64,000 bases of DNA from Hanleya hanleyi (GCA_036873755.1 JAVTVY010039249.1:1-64000), one strand, 5' to 3'. Positions 24,925-35,934 are shown, numbered from the stretch's first letter. Made by a program: numbers and translations. The notes: generated by a model from the letters alone, not told the origin.

Positions 24925-26410
24925 AATGTATGGACAATGTATGGGAAACGTATGGAAAATGCATGGGTATTGGAATGTATGGGAAAAGCAATTTTCCGCA
25001 CATACCCCATACATCAACTTGAAAAAAATGAAAAAGGAACTGTTAAACTAAAAATGTATCGGAAATGTATGGATGTATTGAAACAAAAAAACCCTTATCG
25101 TAGGGCAACTATGAACATGTATGGGAAATGTATGGTACAAACTTTGTTTCCATACATTGTTCCCCAACAAGTATGGAAGATATATGGGATAGTTCACATA
25201 GCGAAAAATCATTCATGGGCAGTGTATGGAGAATTGTTTCTCCTGAAAAATGATACATTACATATACGTCTGGCAGATGTATGGGTTAGTCCGTAGTTTG
25301 AAAGATCATGTATGGGTATTGTATGGAAAATTGCCTCTTCCATACATCCCCATACAAGATGTATGGTAGTGTCCATGCATGCGTGGCATATGTATGGGCC
25401 TGTCTCTTTGTAAAATAGATCATGTATGGGTAATGTATGAAAAACTTGCTTTCCCCATACATGCCCCTACAAGATATACCCAGTTAATTCCCATACATGG
25501 CTTCCCTGCATGTGCGGTAGATTCCATACATGTCTGGCAAATGTATGGGACACTGTCCATTTAACAGATTGTACATGGGTAACGTATGGAAAAGTGTTTC
25601 CCCATACATATCCATACATGTGCGGCATACGTATGGGTATGTCCATGAATCAAAAGATCGTGCATGGGTAATGCATGGAAAAGATTTCCCCTTACATGCC
25701 CATTCAAGATGTATGGCAGCATACATACATGTGCGGCATATGTGCATGTATATCAATTGATCTTGTGTGGGTAACATATGAAAAATTGCTTCCCCCATAC
25801 ATGCCCATACAAGATCCCCATACATATCCATACATGTGCGGCATACGTATGGGTATGTCCATGAATCAAAAGATCATGCATGGGTAATGCATGGAAAAGA
25901 TTTCCCTTACATGCCCATACAAGATGTATGGCAGCATACATACATGTGCGGCATATGTATATCAATTGATCTTGTGTGGGTAACATATGGAAAATTGCTT
26001 CCCCCATACATGCCCATACAAGATTTATGTAGCATCCATACATGTACGGCAAATGTATAGGCCAGTCTGTATATCAAAAGATCATGTATGGTTACCGTAT
26101 GGAAATTGCTTTCTCCATACATGCCCATACAGGATGTATGGTAGCATCCATACATGTACGGCGAATGTATGGGCCGGTCTGTATAACAAAAGATCATGTT
26201 TGGTTAACGTATGGAAAATTGCTTTCCCCATACATGCCCATACAAGAAGTATGGCAGCATTCATACAAGTATGGTAAATGTGTGGGCCGATCTATATATC
26301 AAAAGATTATGTATGGGTATATATGGAACATTACTTTTCTCATATATACCCGTACAAGATGTGTAGTAGCATCCATTCATGTACGGCATATGTACGGGCA
26401 TGTCCGTATA
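24925..26410. repeat. minisatellite array, unit about 112 bp
   Basis: Repeats of a unit built from 'catgtatgggtaa', 'tggaaaattgctt', 'cccatacatgcccatacaag', 'atgtatgg.agcatccatac' and 'caaaagatcatg'. Clear unit starts (aaaagat) at 26076, 26188 and 26301 give periods of 112-113 bp; units toward the left are more diverged and shorter. The unit is rich in both CATGTATGGG and its complement CCCATACATG, so each unit can fold on itself. The many overlapping frames across it on both strands are artefacts of the repeat, not genes. Confidence 0.9.
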
Positions 26411-26423
26411 TTAATAGAGAGAG

Positions 26424-26751
26424 TGAGTGAGTGAATATGATTTAACGTCGCTTTCAACACTATTTCAGTCATATCACGACGTTTGGTTCCTATTCCTTTT
26501 CACACCCGGAAACCACACATGTAGGGTCCTAGTCCTTTTAACACCCGGGACCCCGCGGGTAGGGTCCTAGTCCTTTTTACACCCGGGACCTCGCGGGTGG
26601 GTTCCTATTCCTTTTCACACCCAGGAACCCCACGGGTGCCCCAGTTAGTCGCCTCTCACGACAAGCTCTCTGAGGAGCTGAGGCCTATTTTTACCATGAC
26701 CTGCAGTGTGCACAGCGACACCCAGGTCAGTCCCCGGGAGCCCCACGGGGT
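26424..26751 (+). mobile_element. SINE-like element with target-site duplication
   Basis: Flanked by the 13-bp direct repeat TTAATAGAGAGAG (26411-26423 and 26752-26764). The body starts tgagtgagtgaatatg, continues 'tttaacgtcgctttcaacac', then has four units of about 39-43 bp with 'cctattccttttcacacccg'-type sequence, and ends with a GC-rich segment ('cacccaggtcagtccccggg'). It has no open frame. The left end resembles GTGAGTGAGTGAAT-starting repeats that I know from molluscan genomes; a shorter relative of the start lies at 13283-13320 inside the CACTA-like element. Confidence 0.75.
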
Positions 26752-26764
26752 TTAATAGAGAGAG

Positions 26765-27360
26765 ACAGAATGTCGTGTTCAGCAATAATGCAGCTATATA
26801 GCGACGACCGAACAAAATTCTAAGTACTCAAGCCAATAACTTAGTAATCCACCACATTAAAACATACACACATTAAAACTTATTTAACAAACCGCAATAT
26901 GACCTCAACGAAGGAACGCTGGTAAACTGACTTAGCGAAATCAGGTTAATTTGACACAAGGCTATTCTATGGATAACAACTTCTTTATTGCTGTGGAGCT
27001 GACGTTTCGTTGGAGATACTTCCAACTACATGTATTTCAAAGCTAATTTGGCCTCATGGTCTTCCATATTGACATGCTACTGTTTTGAAGAGAAGCGTGG
27101 TGACCCCCAAGTTTTATTAGATTTTCTGATTCAGCAAACTATTGAGGCATTTTAACTTCATAGAAAATTTGAGCTTTTTCTTTGAAAATAGAGGCATTTT
27201 GATAGAATTCCTATCTAGCCTGATATAATAGAGTATGGTTAAACCAGTATAGTAGACCATATAAAACCCTAGATTATGCGAAAATAAGCCTGGTGACCCC
27301 TGAATTTTATCCTATGCTTTGAAAGTAGGTTTGTGCTATCTCTTTGAATGTTTTTTATAA
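26765..27360. other. no recognisable gene
   Basis: AT-rich DNA. A short motif with 'ggtgacccc' recurs at about 27100 and 27292, giving a weak internal duplication. Nothing else is seen. Confidence 0.35.
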
Positions 27361-27389
27361 ATATTTTTAAATTGTCTGGAACCTCCTTA

Positions 27390-29010
27390 TGTCGGTCTTT
27401 CGACTTAATTTATCTCGTTGCTAGACATAACTTGACAGCAGAAATACGGAAGGTTTCACCTATTTATGTAGCACGATGATGGACAGTCTACTGAAGTTTT
27501 ATTGGAATATAGTCCATAGCCACAACATACATTCAAATCAGATGATATAATACACAAACGCTGTTGTTTATCGGAAACATATGCCAATATCAAAACAGAG
27601 AATATGCTAGGTTCTGGACTATTTTTGTAAATGTCGAAGAACTGTTGTGTGCATGGAGATAGCAGGTCATGGTCACCAGACATAACAGAGCATAGTTAGT
27701 GATATCACATACTCCGGAATGAAGACCTGATCAGATTTATGTCTCATTGTTATATCATATGACAGACAAGCAAACTGATTTGTTTTGATTGTCCAAGTGA
27801 TGTTCGAGATATTATCGCTGAATTGAGCGATAGACATTAAAGGGTATCATACTTCTTCAGTTACCGGTATCTCGAGCCGTAATGAGAGCTTGTATAATAA
27901 TAAGACTAACACTTTAACTTGAAAACTTTCGGGTTCAGTACTATATTATTAAATTTGATGGAAAACATTTGTTTGATATTATTCCATTATATTGAGGGGA
28001 TGAGATAATAAATCGGGGTAAAGACGTAATGAGACGAGAAACCGAGATAAAACGCCGAGGGGACGACTTAATTATTCGAAGTAACGAGATCAGAAAGCGA
28101 GGGAATGTTATCAGCCATGGATCTTTTACAGCTGTATATAAATTACTGAGACTGCATGGACAGAGCAGCATTTATTCGAAAATTGCGATGGATCCGTCCT
28201 GATGCACATTGACCTGAGTGCAAGATATTGCGGTTTGGGAAGCGCCTGATTCAGTAGGCAGCAGCCAAATACCGAACAGCTTCAAGTGAATGATCCAGAG
28301 AATCCTACTGCAATGTTATCATAAAAATCAGAGTCACCATATACAAAGCAGGTTGATTTCTTTCTGGAAAGCGCTGTCAACAATTCACGGAGAATGCAGT
28401 TTTGAGCTCTGCATGGTCTTCTGTTCGAAGTAAACATGTATCGAGGGCGCTTGATCCCGGTGTCTATCATTGTTACCTATCTCTTCCAGACGAAATCAAA
28501 ATAAAGCTTGTCATTATATCTTGATTGAAGAAAATCCCCTTGTTAGAAGGTTGTCCTCATTCATCAAAGAGTTTGAATTGCGACGATCATTCTGATTAGA
28601 GTCTAGAGCACTGGTTAGTTCAGATTAGTTTACACTCAGTGCGTCTGTCACGTCCATGGGCACTGATAATTTGCTACTCTGTTCTTTGGATTAATCGATT
28701 TATTTAGGTAAGCCTGTAAGTCTTGGCATGTACGGTTTCGATAAGCTTCGGTTTTGTGAGTCGAACTTGAGCTTCAATCAAAACTAGTGTTACGTTTTCA
28801 CCATTCCTCGCCCAGTAGGTTGGAATCCATCAAATAATCCTCGTTTGTGCTGTATATTGTGTGGAATTCTAATTGACATAAGATGACAAGGTTTAACCAT
28901 AAGCATTACCATGCTGAATATTGAACAGTTGTCACAAAACATTCCCATCACCAATATAATTACAATCCCACGTGAACTGAGGATACGCAGCCATTTTAAA
29001 GACTATCGGG
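27390..29010 (+). repeat. segmental duplication A, first block
   Basis: Matches 44940-46590 in the same orientation at moderate identity (roughly 75-85% by eye): 'tattggaatatagtcca', 'ggaatgaagac..gatcag', 'ttgatcgatttatttaggtaagcct' and 'attttaaagacta' appear in the same order. It contains no gene that I recognise. Its continuation in copy A resumes at about 37140, beyond the Ngaro-like element. Confidence 0.8.
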
Positions 29011-29245
29011 CTAGATTTGTGTGATTGAAGGAAGCCATTACTCTTCATATCATGGACTGGGTATCATTACAATCATCTTCACAATAAATTAGTAACGTTT
29101 TAGCTGTTGTAACATACCAGTAGCCTCATTGACTATTATGAACTCATAGAGCTCACCTCTTTTCACCTTTCTCTATGCCTGGCAGCACGGGCGGCAATGC
29201 GTAGTTTTTGACTGGCGTCACGGTAATTACTTTAAGTTAACTCTA

Positions 29246-29283
29246 AAGCTACGTACACATGTATACGATTATCCAATAACGAC
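29246..29283 (+). repeat. 38-bp inverted repeat, left member
   Basis: Begins AAGCTACGTACACATGTATA and ends ATAACGAC. The reverse complement occurs at 35935-35972 with one mismatch in 38. Together they bracket about 6.7 kb including the whole Ngaro-like element. Confidence 0.8.
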
Positions 29284-30247
29284 TTTACATTAATATGAGC
29301 GAAATGGTTTATGTGTTCGGATGCCAGAGTTGTCTCCCCTTTCTCGCCCTCTTCGGCGTATGCAAGTCTGGGGAAAACCACGCTCACACAAGGGTCTGGT
29401 AAAATTGTTATTTTAACCAGTTTTAAATCCCTCGCTCACGCTAGGGCCAATCACACTGATTCATGAATTTATCGAGTCCGTAATACCCGCTGATGGGGGT
29501 TTTCAGACTTTTCAATAAGTTTAAATTCTGTGTTTATCAAAACGCACATTGTTCTGTGTACAGTCGACTGGCACGCACATTGTTCTGTGTACAGTCGACT
29601 GGCATTGTGCTTAGGAATTTCACTAATGTTACCGGAATCCTAGGGCGTTATGAAGTCGTACGATGTGACAATTATTTGAGGAATAAATGGACCAATTAGT
29701 CACAAGAATTCTGCATTCACGTTATATTGTTATGTTACAAATCATATTAATGGAAAAAGCAAGCGAGTGAAAAGTTAGACGCTATTTTGTGTAGTGTCTA
29801 CTTTGTGTAACATAGATCAGGATCCTATAACAATTTTGAATACAGTTGTTGTCGGTTTTTTACCTTTTCTCTAAAGTGATTAGGTTTCTGAAACATATAT
29901 TCCTGACAGATTAAAAAAACACACAGTAGTATTAAAAGGTCATATAGTGACTCATTGTCCTTTTGACCTGTGTATATCATTAACTATCAGAGATCATGAT
30001 AGCTATATTTTCGGTACTTCCGGTTACGTGACCGGGAGTGACGTTGGACCCTCTGCGGCCACATCCGCTGCAGTGATGATATCCTAGAGCATTTTCAAAA
30101 AAAAAAAAAAAAAATAATAATAATAATAATATTGGTATCTTGCAAAAAATTTTAGTTACCGATCAAGGAAGTTGGATGTTATCAAGCGCTTCCTTGAATA
30201 ACTGAATAGCCTGTAATACTTTCAGAAATTACAAAGAGAAGTTCGAG

Positions 30248-31642
30248 ATGCCGAAGTCCACCAAGGTGGGAAGAGTTCACAACACCAGGTCGAAGTCATC
30301 GGGGTCGACTGGTACCAAGCAGAGGGTGAGGCGAACCAGTTCAAATCCAAGTCCGACATCTCAGATTGTCCATGGTCCAGCCACCCCAGCCAGCAGTGCG
30401 CCAGGGCAGACAGTTCCATCCTCCAGTCGGTTTGTGCCTGGTAATAATATGCCAGTATATGCTGTTGCAAATAATCCTCAACCAGGTATGAATGCATGTA
30501 CTCTTCTGTGTGCCAGTGGGATTAATGAGACAGGGACAGCCAGTATGAATCTCCAGAATGTTACTCCTGTTCCTCCTATGCAACAAGAGCAGGTATTAGC
30601 TCAGTCCACTAACCCTCCCTTAAACTCCATAAATACTATGTCCAATGTACTGGGGTATCAGAGTCCTATATTTGGCACTTCGTCGACTAACCCGCTCATA
30701 AACTCCATAAATATTACGTCCAATGTACTGGGGCATCAACATCCTATGTTTAGCACCAATGCCCAATTATATCTTCCTGATGCTCAGTGCAATGTAGATG
30801 GGCAGCCACAGTCTATCAATTCACAACCTCAATCTAATTCTCAGTCTAACATACCAGTGTTACAGGGAGGTGTGCCATATTATACACCCCCTTTAACATC
30901 ACACAGTCTGGCACCGACTCAAGGGTATGCCAACCAAAGTACTCGTAACACAATTTTGTGTGCTGAGCCATCTCCATTGAGGAGCCTATGTGATAGTTTG
31001 GGAGCACATATTCCAATAAATCTAAAGGAGAAAATCTGGAGGGGAGAGTTCATTGATATGAATCTTATGCTGAAATCCTCAAAACATTTACTTGAGGGCA
31101 TAGAATCTGTAGCTACTTTGAATAGCGCAGGTTTGCTGGTGTTCAAGGCAAAACCTGCTGTTGGCAAGCCAATGGCGAATGTGGAGTCTTGGACAAATGC
31201 ATTCCTCGTTTATACGGATGTTTATCTCGAGAGACATCCTAACCGGGCCAAAGAGACGTTGGCATACATGCATACGGTAAGAACTGCATCCAACAGGTTT
31301 GGTGGCTTCGCTTGGCGTTATTATGATGAACAATTCCGCTCGCGTATGGCTAGAAATCCAACACAATCTTGGGCCTCCATTGACGCGGAACTCTGGCTGA
31401 ATTATATGATTCCCAGAAACACTGGTACTGCAAGCATGGCCAGTAACCGTCCCCAGGGACAAGGGGATGCTGGCAAAAGAATTTGTTGGAAGTACAACAA
31501 AGGTGAAACCTGTCATCAGGCCAATTGTCGGTTCAAGCATAAGTGTAGCAAATGCAACGGCAATCACGCAGCATCGTCGTGTAACAATTTTCGTGGCTCC
31601 GGAAAGCCAAAAGCTCCACTCAACAAGAGTGGAACTCAGTAA
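30248..31642 (+). CDS. gag-like protein of Ngaro-like element
   Basis: Open for 464 residues without a lesion. The N-terminal third is basic and Ser/Thr/Pro-rich, the middle is Gln/Asn-rich with a duplicated segment (NPxxNSINxxSNVLG near residues 120-160). The C-terminal half has a conserved helical region (about 250-390). Two zinc-binding motifs lie at about residues 411-445: a CCCH-type C-x8-C-x4-C-x3-H, then CSKCNGNHAASSC (C-x2-C-x3-H-x4-C), a combination usual in DIRS/Ngaro gag proteins for nucleic-acid binding. The ATG is preceded by ttcgag and is the first in frame. The end overlaps the pol frame by about 175 nt in another phase, so pol is probably expressed by frameshift or internal initiation. 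Confidence 0.85.
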   Translation: MPKSTKVGRVHNTRSKSSGSTGTKQRVRRTSSNPSPTSQIVHGPATPASSAPGQTVPSSSRFVPGNNMPVYAVANNPQPGMNACTLLCASGINETGTASMNLQNVTPVPPMQQEQVLAQSTNPPLNSINTMSNVLGYQSPIFGTSSTNPLINSINITSNVLGHQHPMFSTNAQLYLPDAQCNVDGQPQSINSQPQSNSQSNIPVLQGGVPYYTPPLTSHSLAPTQGYANQSTRNTILCAEPSPLRSLCDSLGAHIPINLKEKIWRGEFIDMNLMLKSSKHLLEGIESVATLNSAGLLVFKAKPAVGKPMANVESWTNAFLVYTDVYLERHPNRAKETLAYMHTVRTASNRFGGFAWRYYDEQFRSRMARNPTQSWASIDAELWLNYMIPRNTGTASMASNRPQGQGDAGKRICWKYNKGETCHQANCRFKHKCSKCNGNHAASSCNNFRGSGKPKAPLNKSGTQ

Positions 31643-33255
31643 CCCTCAAATCAGCAATACATTCAGTCTAGGTAAGATCCCCATAAAATTAGATCGTCTT
31701 CAATTTTGGCTCCAGCGTTATGACAACAAAGCAGAAGCTGATTTCCTATACAGTGGCTTTTCAAATGGATTCCAATTAACTTATTTTGGTCCTAGATTGC
31801 CCAGTGATGCAGAAAATTGACCATCTGTCAAGCAAGCCATGGATGTTGCAAAAGAAAAAATACAGAGAGAAATTCAGCTAGGGCGTATAGCTGGTCCATT
31901 CAATGAGAAACCTATTTCAACACTCAGAATTTCTCCTCTTGGCTTGGTTCCAAAAAAAGCAGATTGTCAATTCAGATTAATTCACCACTTGTCATATCCT
32001 AGTGGAAATGCTGTCAACGATTACCTTGACCCAGAATTATGCACCGTCGCTTATTCAAAATTTGATGATGCCATTAACCTTGTACACCGTGCAGGAAAAG
32101 GAGCTTTGTTGGCTAAAGCAGACATAAAATCAGCATTTAGGTTGCTTCCTGTGTGGCCTGATGATTTTGATTTACTGGGTTTCAAGTTTCAGGGCAAATT
32201 TTATTTTCACCGGTGTCTTCCGATGGGATGCTCAATATCTTGCGCTCTTTTTGAGAAATTCAGCACTTTTCTTGAAAGTTGTGTAAAGAAAGCTAGCGGC
32301 TTAGGCATGACTATCCATTTTCTTGACGATTTCATTTTCGTAGGAGGAGGTGACACTGAAGAGTGCAAAGTATTGCTTGATACATTTTTAACACTGTAGG
32401 GATATGGGTATACCAATAGCCATAGAGAAGACAGTTGGGCCTACTTACATTCTCATCTATTTGGGGTTGGAGATAGACACAATTAATATGTGTGTTAGGC
32501 TTCCCACTGACAAGCTAGCAGATCTAAACCGGCGCCTGCAAGAGTTTATAAGTCGCCAAAAGGTGCGGTTAGTCGAGATGCAATCTCTTCTTGGTTTACT
32601 CAACTTTGCTTGTAGAGCCATTGCCCCAGGTAGAGCATTTACTAGGAGGCTGGTAGAATCTACGATAGGCGTAACTAGGCCGCATCACTTAATCACCATT
32701 ACACAGTCAATCAGAGAGGACTTGCGTCTTTGGCATCATTTCTTGGCCAACTTCAATGGGGTGTATCATTTCCCAGATTCTGTGTGGACCGCCAACACAA
32801 GCTTATCCTTATACACGGATGCTTCCGCAATAGGTTTTGGAGCATATTTTGCTGGAAGATGGATATCTGTTTCATGGCCTGATTCATGGCAATCTTGCGA
32901 TGTTTTGCGAGACATAACTCTCTTGGAGCTTTTCCCCATAGTGGTATCCATTGTATCCTGGGGCCATCTTATGAAAGGAAAAAAAGTTAGGTTCAGGTCC
33001 GATAATATGTCAGTTGTTGAAATTCTCAATAAAATGTCCTGTAGTATGGCCAAGACAATGAGTATCGTTCGCACATTAGTGTTGAAATGTTTGCAAATGA
33101 ATATCTCATTTCGAGTACAGTTCATCCCTGGTTGCCACAATGCAATTGTAGACTCTCTATCCCGTTCACAGATGCAGAGATTTCGGGAGCTCGCACCGCG
33201 TGCAGATCTACACCCGACCCCTGTCCCAGCATGGATATGGACAGTCTGTGCATAG
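31467..33255 (+). pseudogene. reverse transcriptase-RNase H of Ngaro-like element, two lesions
   Basis: The frame opens inside gag and is read in three pieces. An in-frame TGA at 31818 separates a short N-terminal part (31467-31820) from the RT core (31839-32399). A one-base loss at about 32396 shifts the rest into 32404-33255. RT motifs present: LLAKADIKSAFRLLPV (motif A), PMGCSISCALFEKF (motif B) and HFLDDFIFVGG (motif C, catalytic DD). After the shift come the GIPIAIEKT and YLGLEIDT motifs, then the RNase H with LYTDASAIGFGAYF, ELFPIV, RSDNMSVV and an ND/HN-type end (HNAIVDSLSR). The catalytic Asp/Glu residues of RT and RNase H are all present; only the two lesions break it. Either lesion could be a sequencing error. 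Confidence 0.9.
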
Positions 33256-34163
33256 AGGCTGATCGGTTACTCGCATGTTCCCTGGCTCCAAACACATGGA
33301 GAGCCTATGCTGTCGGTTTAAAGTCGTTTGATAACTTCCGTTCGAAATATTGGCTGGTGAATTCATGGCCAGTCTCACCCCAACATGTCATTCTCTATAT
33401 CTCATATTTAGCCCTGTCTAAATTATCTGCTGCCACAATCTCTACTTATCTGGCGGGTATCAGCATGAAGCATAAGCTACATTCCTGGCCAGACCCCACA
33501 GCTAATTTTTTGATAAGAAAAATGCTCGAGGGATGTCGCAGAGATTTTCCGATGAAGGATATTAGGGTCCCCATCACTCTAAACGTTTTGCTTCTCATCT
33601 TTCAGGCCTTGCCACATGTATGTTCATCCAGATATGAGATGAATCTTTTTAAGACTGCGTTTTCTTTAGCATTTTTTGGTTTTCTCAGGGTTGGCGAGCT
33701 TGTTTCAGAATCTAACAATGTCGAGAATACAAAGGCACTAGCCCTTTCCCATATAGAGATAGCAGAGCACATCGGGGGTCTTCGTCAGCTCAGACTCAAG
33801 CTGTGCTTCTCAAAAACAGATCAGAGGGGTCAAGCTTCATTGATTTGTATTGACGAAATAAGCAACACTCTTGTATGTCCCGTCCATGCTACCCGTCAGT
33901 ATATAAAGGACCGTCCAACAAGATCTGGGCAATTCCTGATACATTTTGATAGTACACCCTTGACCCGCTATCAGTTCGCAGCACTCTTAAAAAAATCACT
34001 GTCGTTCGCAGGGCTGGAAGGTACTCACTATCGTACCCACTCATTTCGTATTGGTGCTGCATCAACTGCATCTTTGGCGGGCCTTCCAGAGGACACCATT
34101 ATGAAATTGGGAAGATGGAAATCCTCGGCATACAAGCGGTATGTGCGAAATGTTAAATCATGA
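33231..34163 (+). CDS. tyrosine recombinase of Ngaro-like element
   Basis: The frame is open from 33087, but conserved sequence begins at the ATG at 33231 (MDMDSLCIEADRLL), overlapping the RNase H end by 25 nt. About 310 residues. The N-terminal SAM-like domain (TWRAYAVGLKSF) is followed by the catalytic domain with FLRVGELV (first Arg), HSFRIGAAST (HxxR), LGRWKSSAY (the Trp/His position) and YKRYVR (nucleophilic Tyr candidate). It is therefore complete for the R-HxxR-W-Y set. In DIRS-order elements this enzyme inserts a circular DNA intermediate without target duplication, replacing a DDE integrase. No lesion is seen, in contrast to the adjacent RT. Confidence 0.9.
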   Translation: MDMDSLCIEADRLLACSLAPNTWRAYAVGLKSFDNFRSKYWLVNSWPVSPQHVILYISYLALSKLSAATISTYLAGISMKHKLHSWPDPTANFLIRKMLEGCRRDFPMKDIRVPITLNVLLLIFQALPHVCSSRYEMNLFKTAFSLAFFGFLRVGELVSESNNVENTKALALSHIEIAEHIGGLRQLRLKLCFSKTDQRGQASLICIDEISNTLVCPVHATRQYIKDRPTRSGQFLIHFDSTPLTRYQFAALLKKSLSFAGLEGTHYRTHSFRIGAASTASLAGLPEDTIMKLGRWKSSAYKRYVRNVKS

Positions 34164-34181
34164 TTTTGTACTTAATGTTGT

Positions 34182-34808
34182 ATGCATATTTGGCCATATT
34201 TAATTACAGATCGGCAAATCGAAGTTTGGATGATGGGGTCATCATACATTTATTGGGCAAATAGAAGAGCAGTGATCAGACCAGGTGGGGCTAATCTCGG
34301 GCTACAGAGGATAGGGATGCAGATTAGGTGGAATGGAAAGCGGGGTATGAAATGGCATGATCTGGTCCCCGCAGTTGAGAATGAATTGCAGCACCACTGT
34401 CGACCAGATATCTTGCTGATTCATCTGGGCTCTAACGATCTGGTTGATCTGCCTAATAAATCTCTGCGCGAGTCAATGTCCACAGATATCTCCAGATTGG
34501 CATCCCTTTTGCCCGATTGTATAATAGTTTGGTCAGATATGTTACCTCGATTATACTGGCATGGGGCGCATAATATATGCAACATAGAGCAGGCAAGGAG
34601 ACGGGTAAACAGGCATGCGGCCCAGATCGTTCTGGAAGTCGGGGGCAGGGTGATACACCACACTGATATCACTCATAGTATAACGGGTTTATATCGTCAT
34701 GATGGGGTTCATTTATCAGACATAGGGTATGATATTTTTAACAATGCATTTCAGGGAGCGCTGGAGCAGTTTTCTGGGGAGAATGACCTCTTCTCTTTTC
34801 CAGCTTAG
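34182..34808 (+). CDS. SGNH/GDSL-like hydrolase of Ngaro-like element
   Basis: A frame of 208 residues, 18 nt after the recombinase stop and in the same phase. Conserved sequence starts at about residue 14 with VWMMGSSYIYW (block I, catalytic Ser), then GMKWHDL (block II Gly), HLGSNDL (block III, GxND) and RHDGVHLSDIGY (block V, Asp and His). All four SGNH blocks are visible, so the fold and the triad look intact. Such a domain is known in Ngaro elements of animals; the substrate is unknown. The sequence just before block I ends 'tttaattacag', a good splice acceptor, so the domain may be expressed from a spliced RNA instead of from the ATG at 34182. Confidence 0.85.
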   Translation: MHIWPYLITDRQIEVWMMGSSYIYWANRRAVIRPGGANLGLQRIGMQIRWNGKRGMKWHDLVPAVENELQHHCRPDILLIHLGSNDLVDLPNKSLRESMSTDISRLASLLPDCIIVWSDMLPRLYWHGAHNICNIEQARRRVNRHAAQIVLEVGGRVIHHTDITHSITGLYRHDGVHLSDIGYDIFNNAFQGALEQFSGENDLFSFPA

Positions 34809-34923
34809 ATAGGCAATAATGGGGTTGGGGATGGCGCTGTATAGACAGCTCCATGTGGACTCATTTATTGCATGGTTTTACATGTAGGTAAGCATGAAGA
34901 CCAATTAAATCACATAAATAGTT

Positions 34924-35212
34924 AAATCCACCCTGCTGCACCCCAGGGGGATCGGGTCATCCTGCGTTCCCCAGGAGACAAAATGGCATGTTATACCTGG
35001 AAATCCACCCTGTTGCACCCCAGGGGGATCATTTTGTGTTACTAGGGCCGGTTGTCAATTATGACATGGGGTCAGGTAGGGCCGGTTGTCAGTTATGACA
35101 TAGGGCCAGGTAGGGCCGGTTGTCATATATGACATGGGGCCAGGTAGGGCCGGTTGTCAGGTATGACATGGGGCCAGGTAGGGCCGGTTGTCAAGTATGA
35201 CATGGGGCCAGG
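34924..35212 (+). repeat. direct repeats in the Ngaro 3' region
   Basis: Two copies of an about 30-bp unit ('aaatccaccctg.tgcacccc', 34924 and 34999) are followed by five copies of a 34-36-bp unit at 35046-35212 ('gtagggccggttgtca', two variable bases, 'tatgacatggggccag'). The second unit has a palindromic core TGTCA..TATGACA. Further on, 'tttgtagtttcagttaat' occurs at about 35277 and 35409. These may be part of the terminal repeats or recombinase target sites of the element. Confidence 0.8.
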
Positions 35213-35472
35213 TACCGTACATTATATTTCATTGGCTGCTTAATATAATGGCATTATAATTGTATAGCTATTCAAATTTGTAGTTTCAGTTAATATAAAT
35301 GAAACCGGGGCTGCTGGGTTTAGCAGTTATGATGTCTTTGTGTAGCAATAGAAATTTTAGACATGAACGGCTGGGTATTGCCATACAAAATTGTCTAACA
35401 ATGACAATTTGTAGTTTCAGTTAATAAAATTGAGACTTCAGTATTCCACTAAAGACACTTGTTGTTAAGTTA

Positions 35473-35934
35473 ATATTTATGTTTTAAGATTTATGTTCTA
35501 CATGCGCTGAATGTATTCCAGGGCAAAGCTGGAATTTTGGAGCAGGGAAGAACCCCTGAAGTCTCATGGTAACGACAATGTGGCAAGGACATTACGGCAA
35601 CGGCGACGACAACGGTAATGCGTTTTTGGTGTACACATGACCACGGCTATAAGTATAAAAGCGGATGCGATATGAGAACATTTCTTACCGCAATGGACGA
35701 CAACGACATAAAAAGCGCGTGTGTTGCTGCTGTGACGTCATAAAAACGCACGACTTATGTCCGACAACGGCAAAAAATCGATCCAGAACCGATTTCAATA
35801 ATAGACGGATAATCGTATCGCATTGCCGGATAGTCTTATCGCACTGTCGTAATCGTTACGCATTCATGTGTACGGACCAATTCAGTTTCCTATCATCGAT
35901 TTTTTTGCCGTTGCTGTATTGTTGTTGCCGCATT
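35473..35934. other. no gene; repeat-rich with purine/pyrimidine alternations
   Basis: Contains many CGACAAC/GTTGTCG-like words in both orientations, which suggests a degenerate inverted-repeat element whose right end is the 38-bp repeat at 35935-35972. One frame (35665-35949) is not recognisable. Confidence 0.4.

Larger units (their letters stand above)
30140..35470 (+). mobile_element. Ngaro-like tyrosine-recombinase retrotransposon
   Basis: Ordered plus-strand genes: gag (30248-31642), RT-RNase H (31467-33255, two lesions), tyrosine recombinase (33231-34163) and an SGNH hydrolase (34182-34808). That order, with a recombinase instead of an integrase and a terminal SGNH hydrolase, is the pattern described for animal Ngaro elements of the DIRS order. 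The 3' region (34809-35470) is full of direct repeats, consistent with the split direct repeats of the group, but I could not define A1/B1/A2/B2 by eye, so both ends are approximate. Confidence 0.8.

Noticed and set aside
25484..26434. Overlapping frames of 60-130 codons on both strands
   Set aside because: All are translations of the 112-bp minisatellite; the repeat, not coding constraint, keeps them open.
31088..31567. Minus-strand frame of 159 codons
   Set aside because: It lies antisense to the gag and pol coding of the Ngaro-like element, with no motif.
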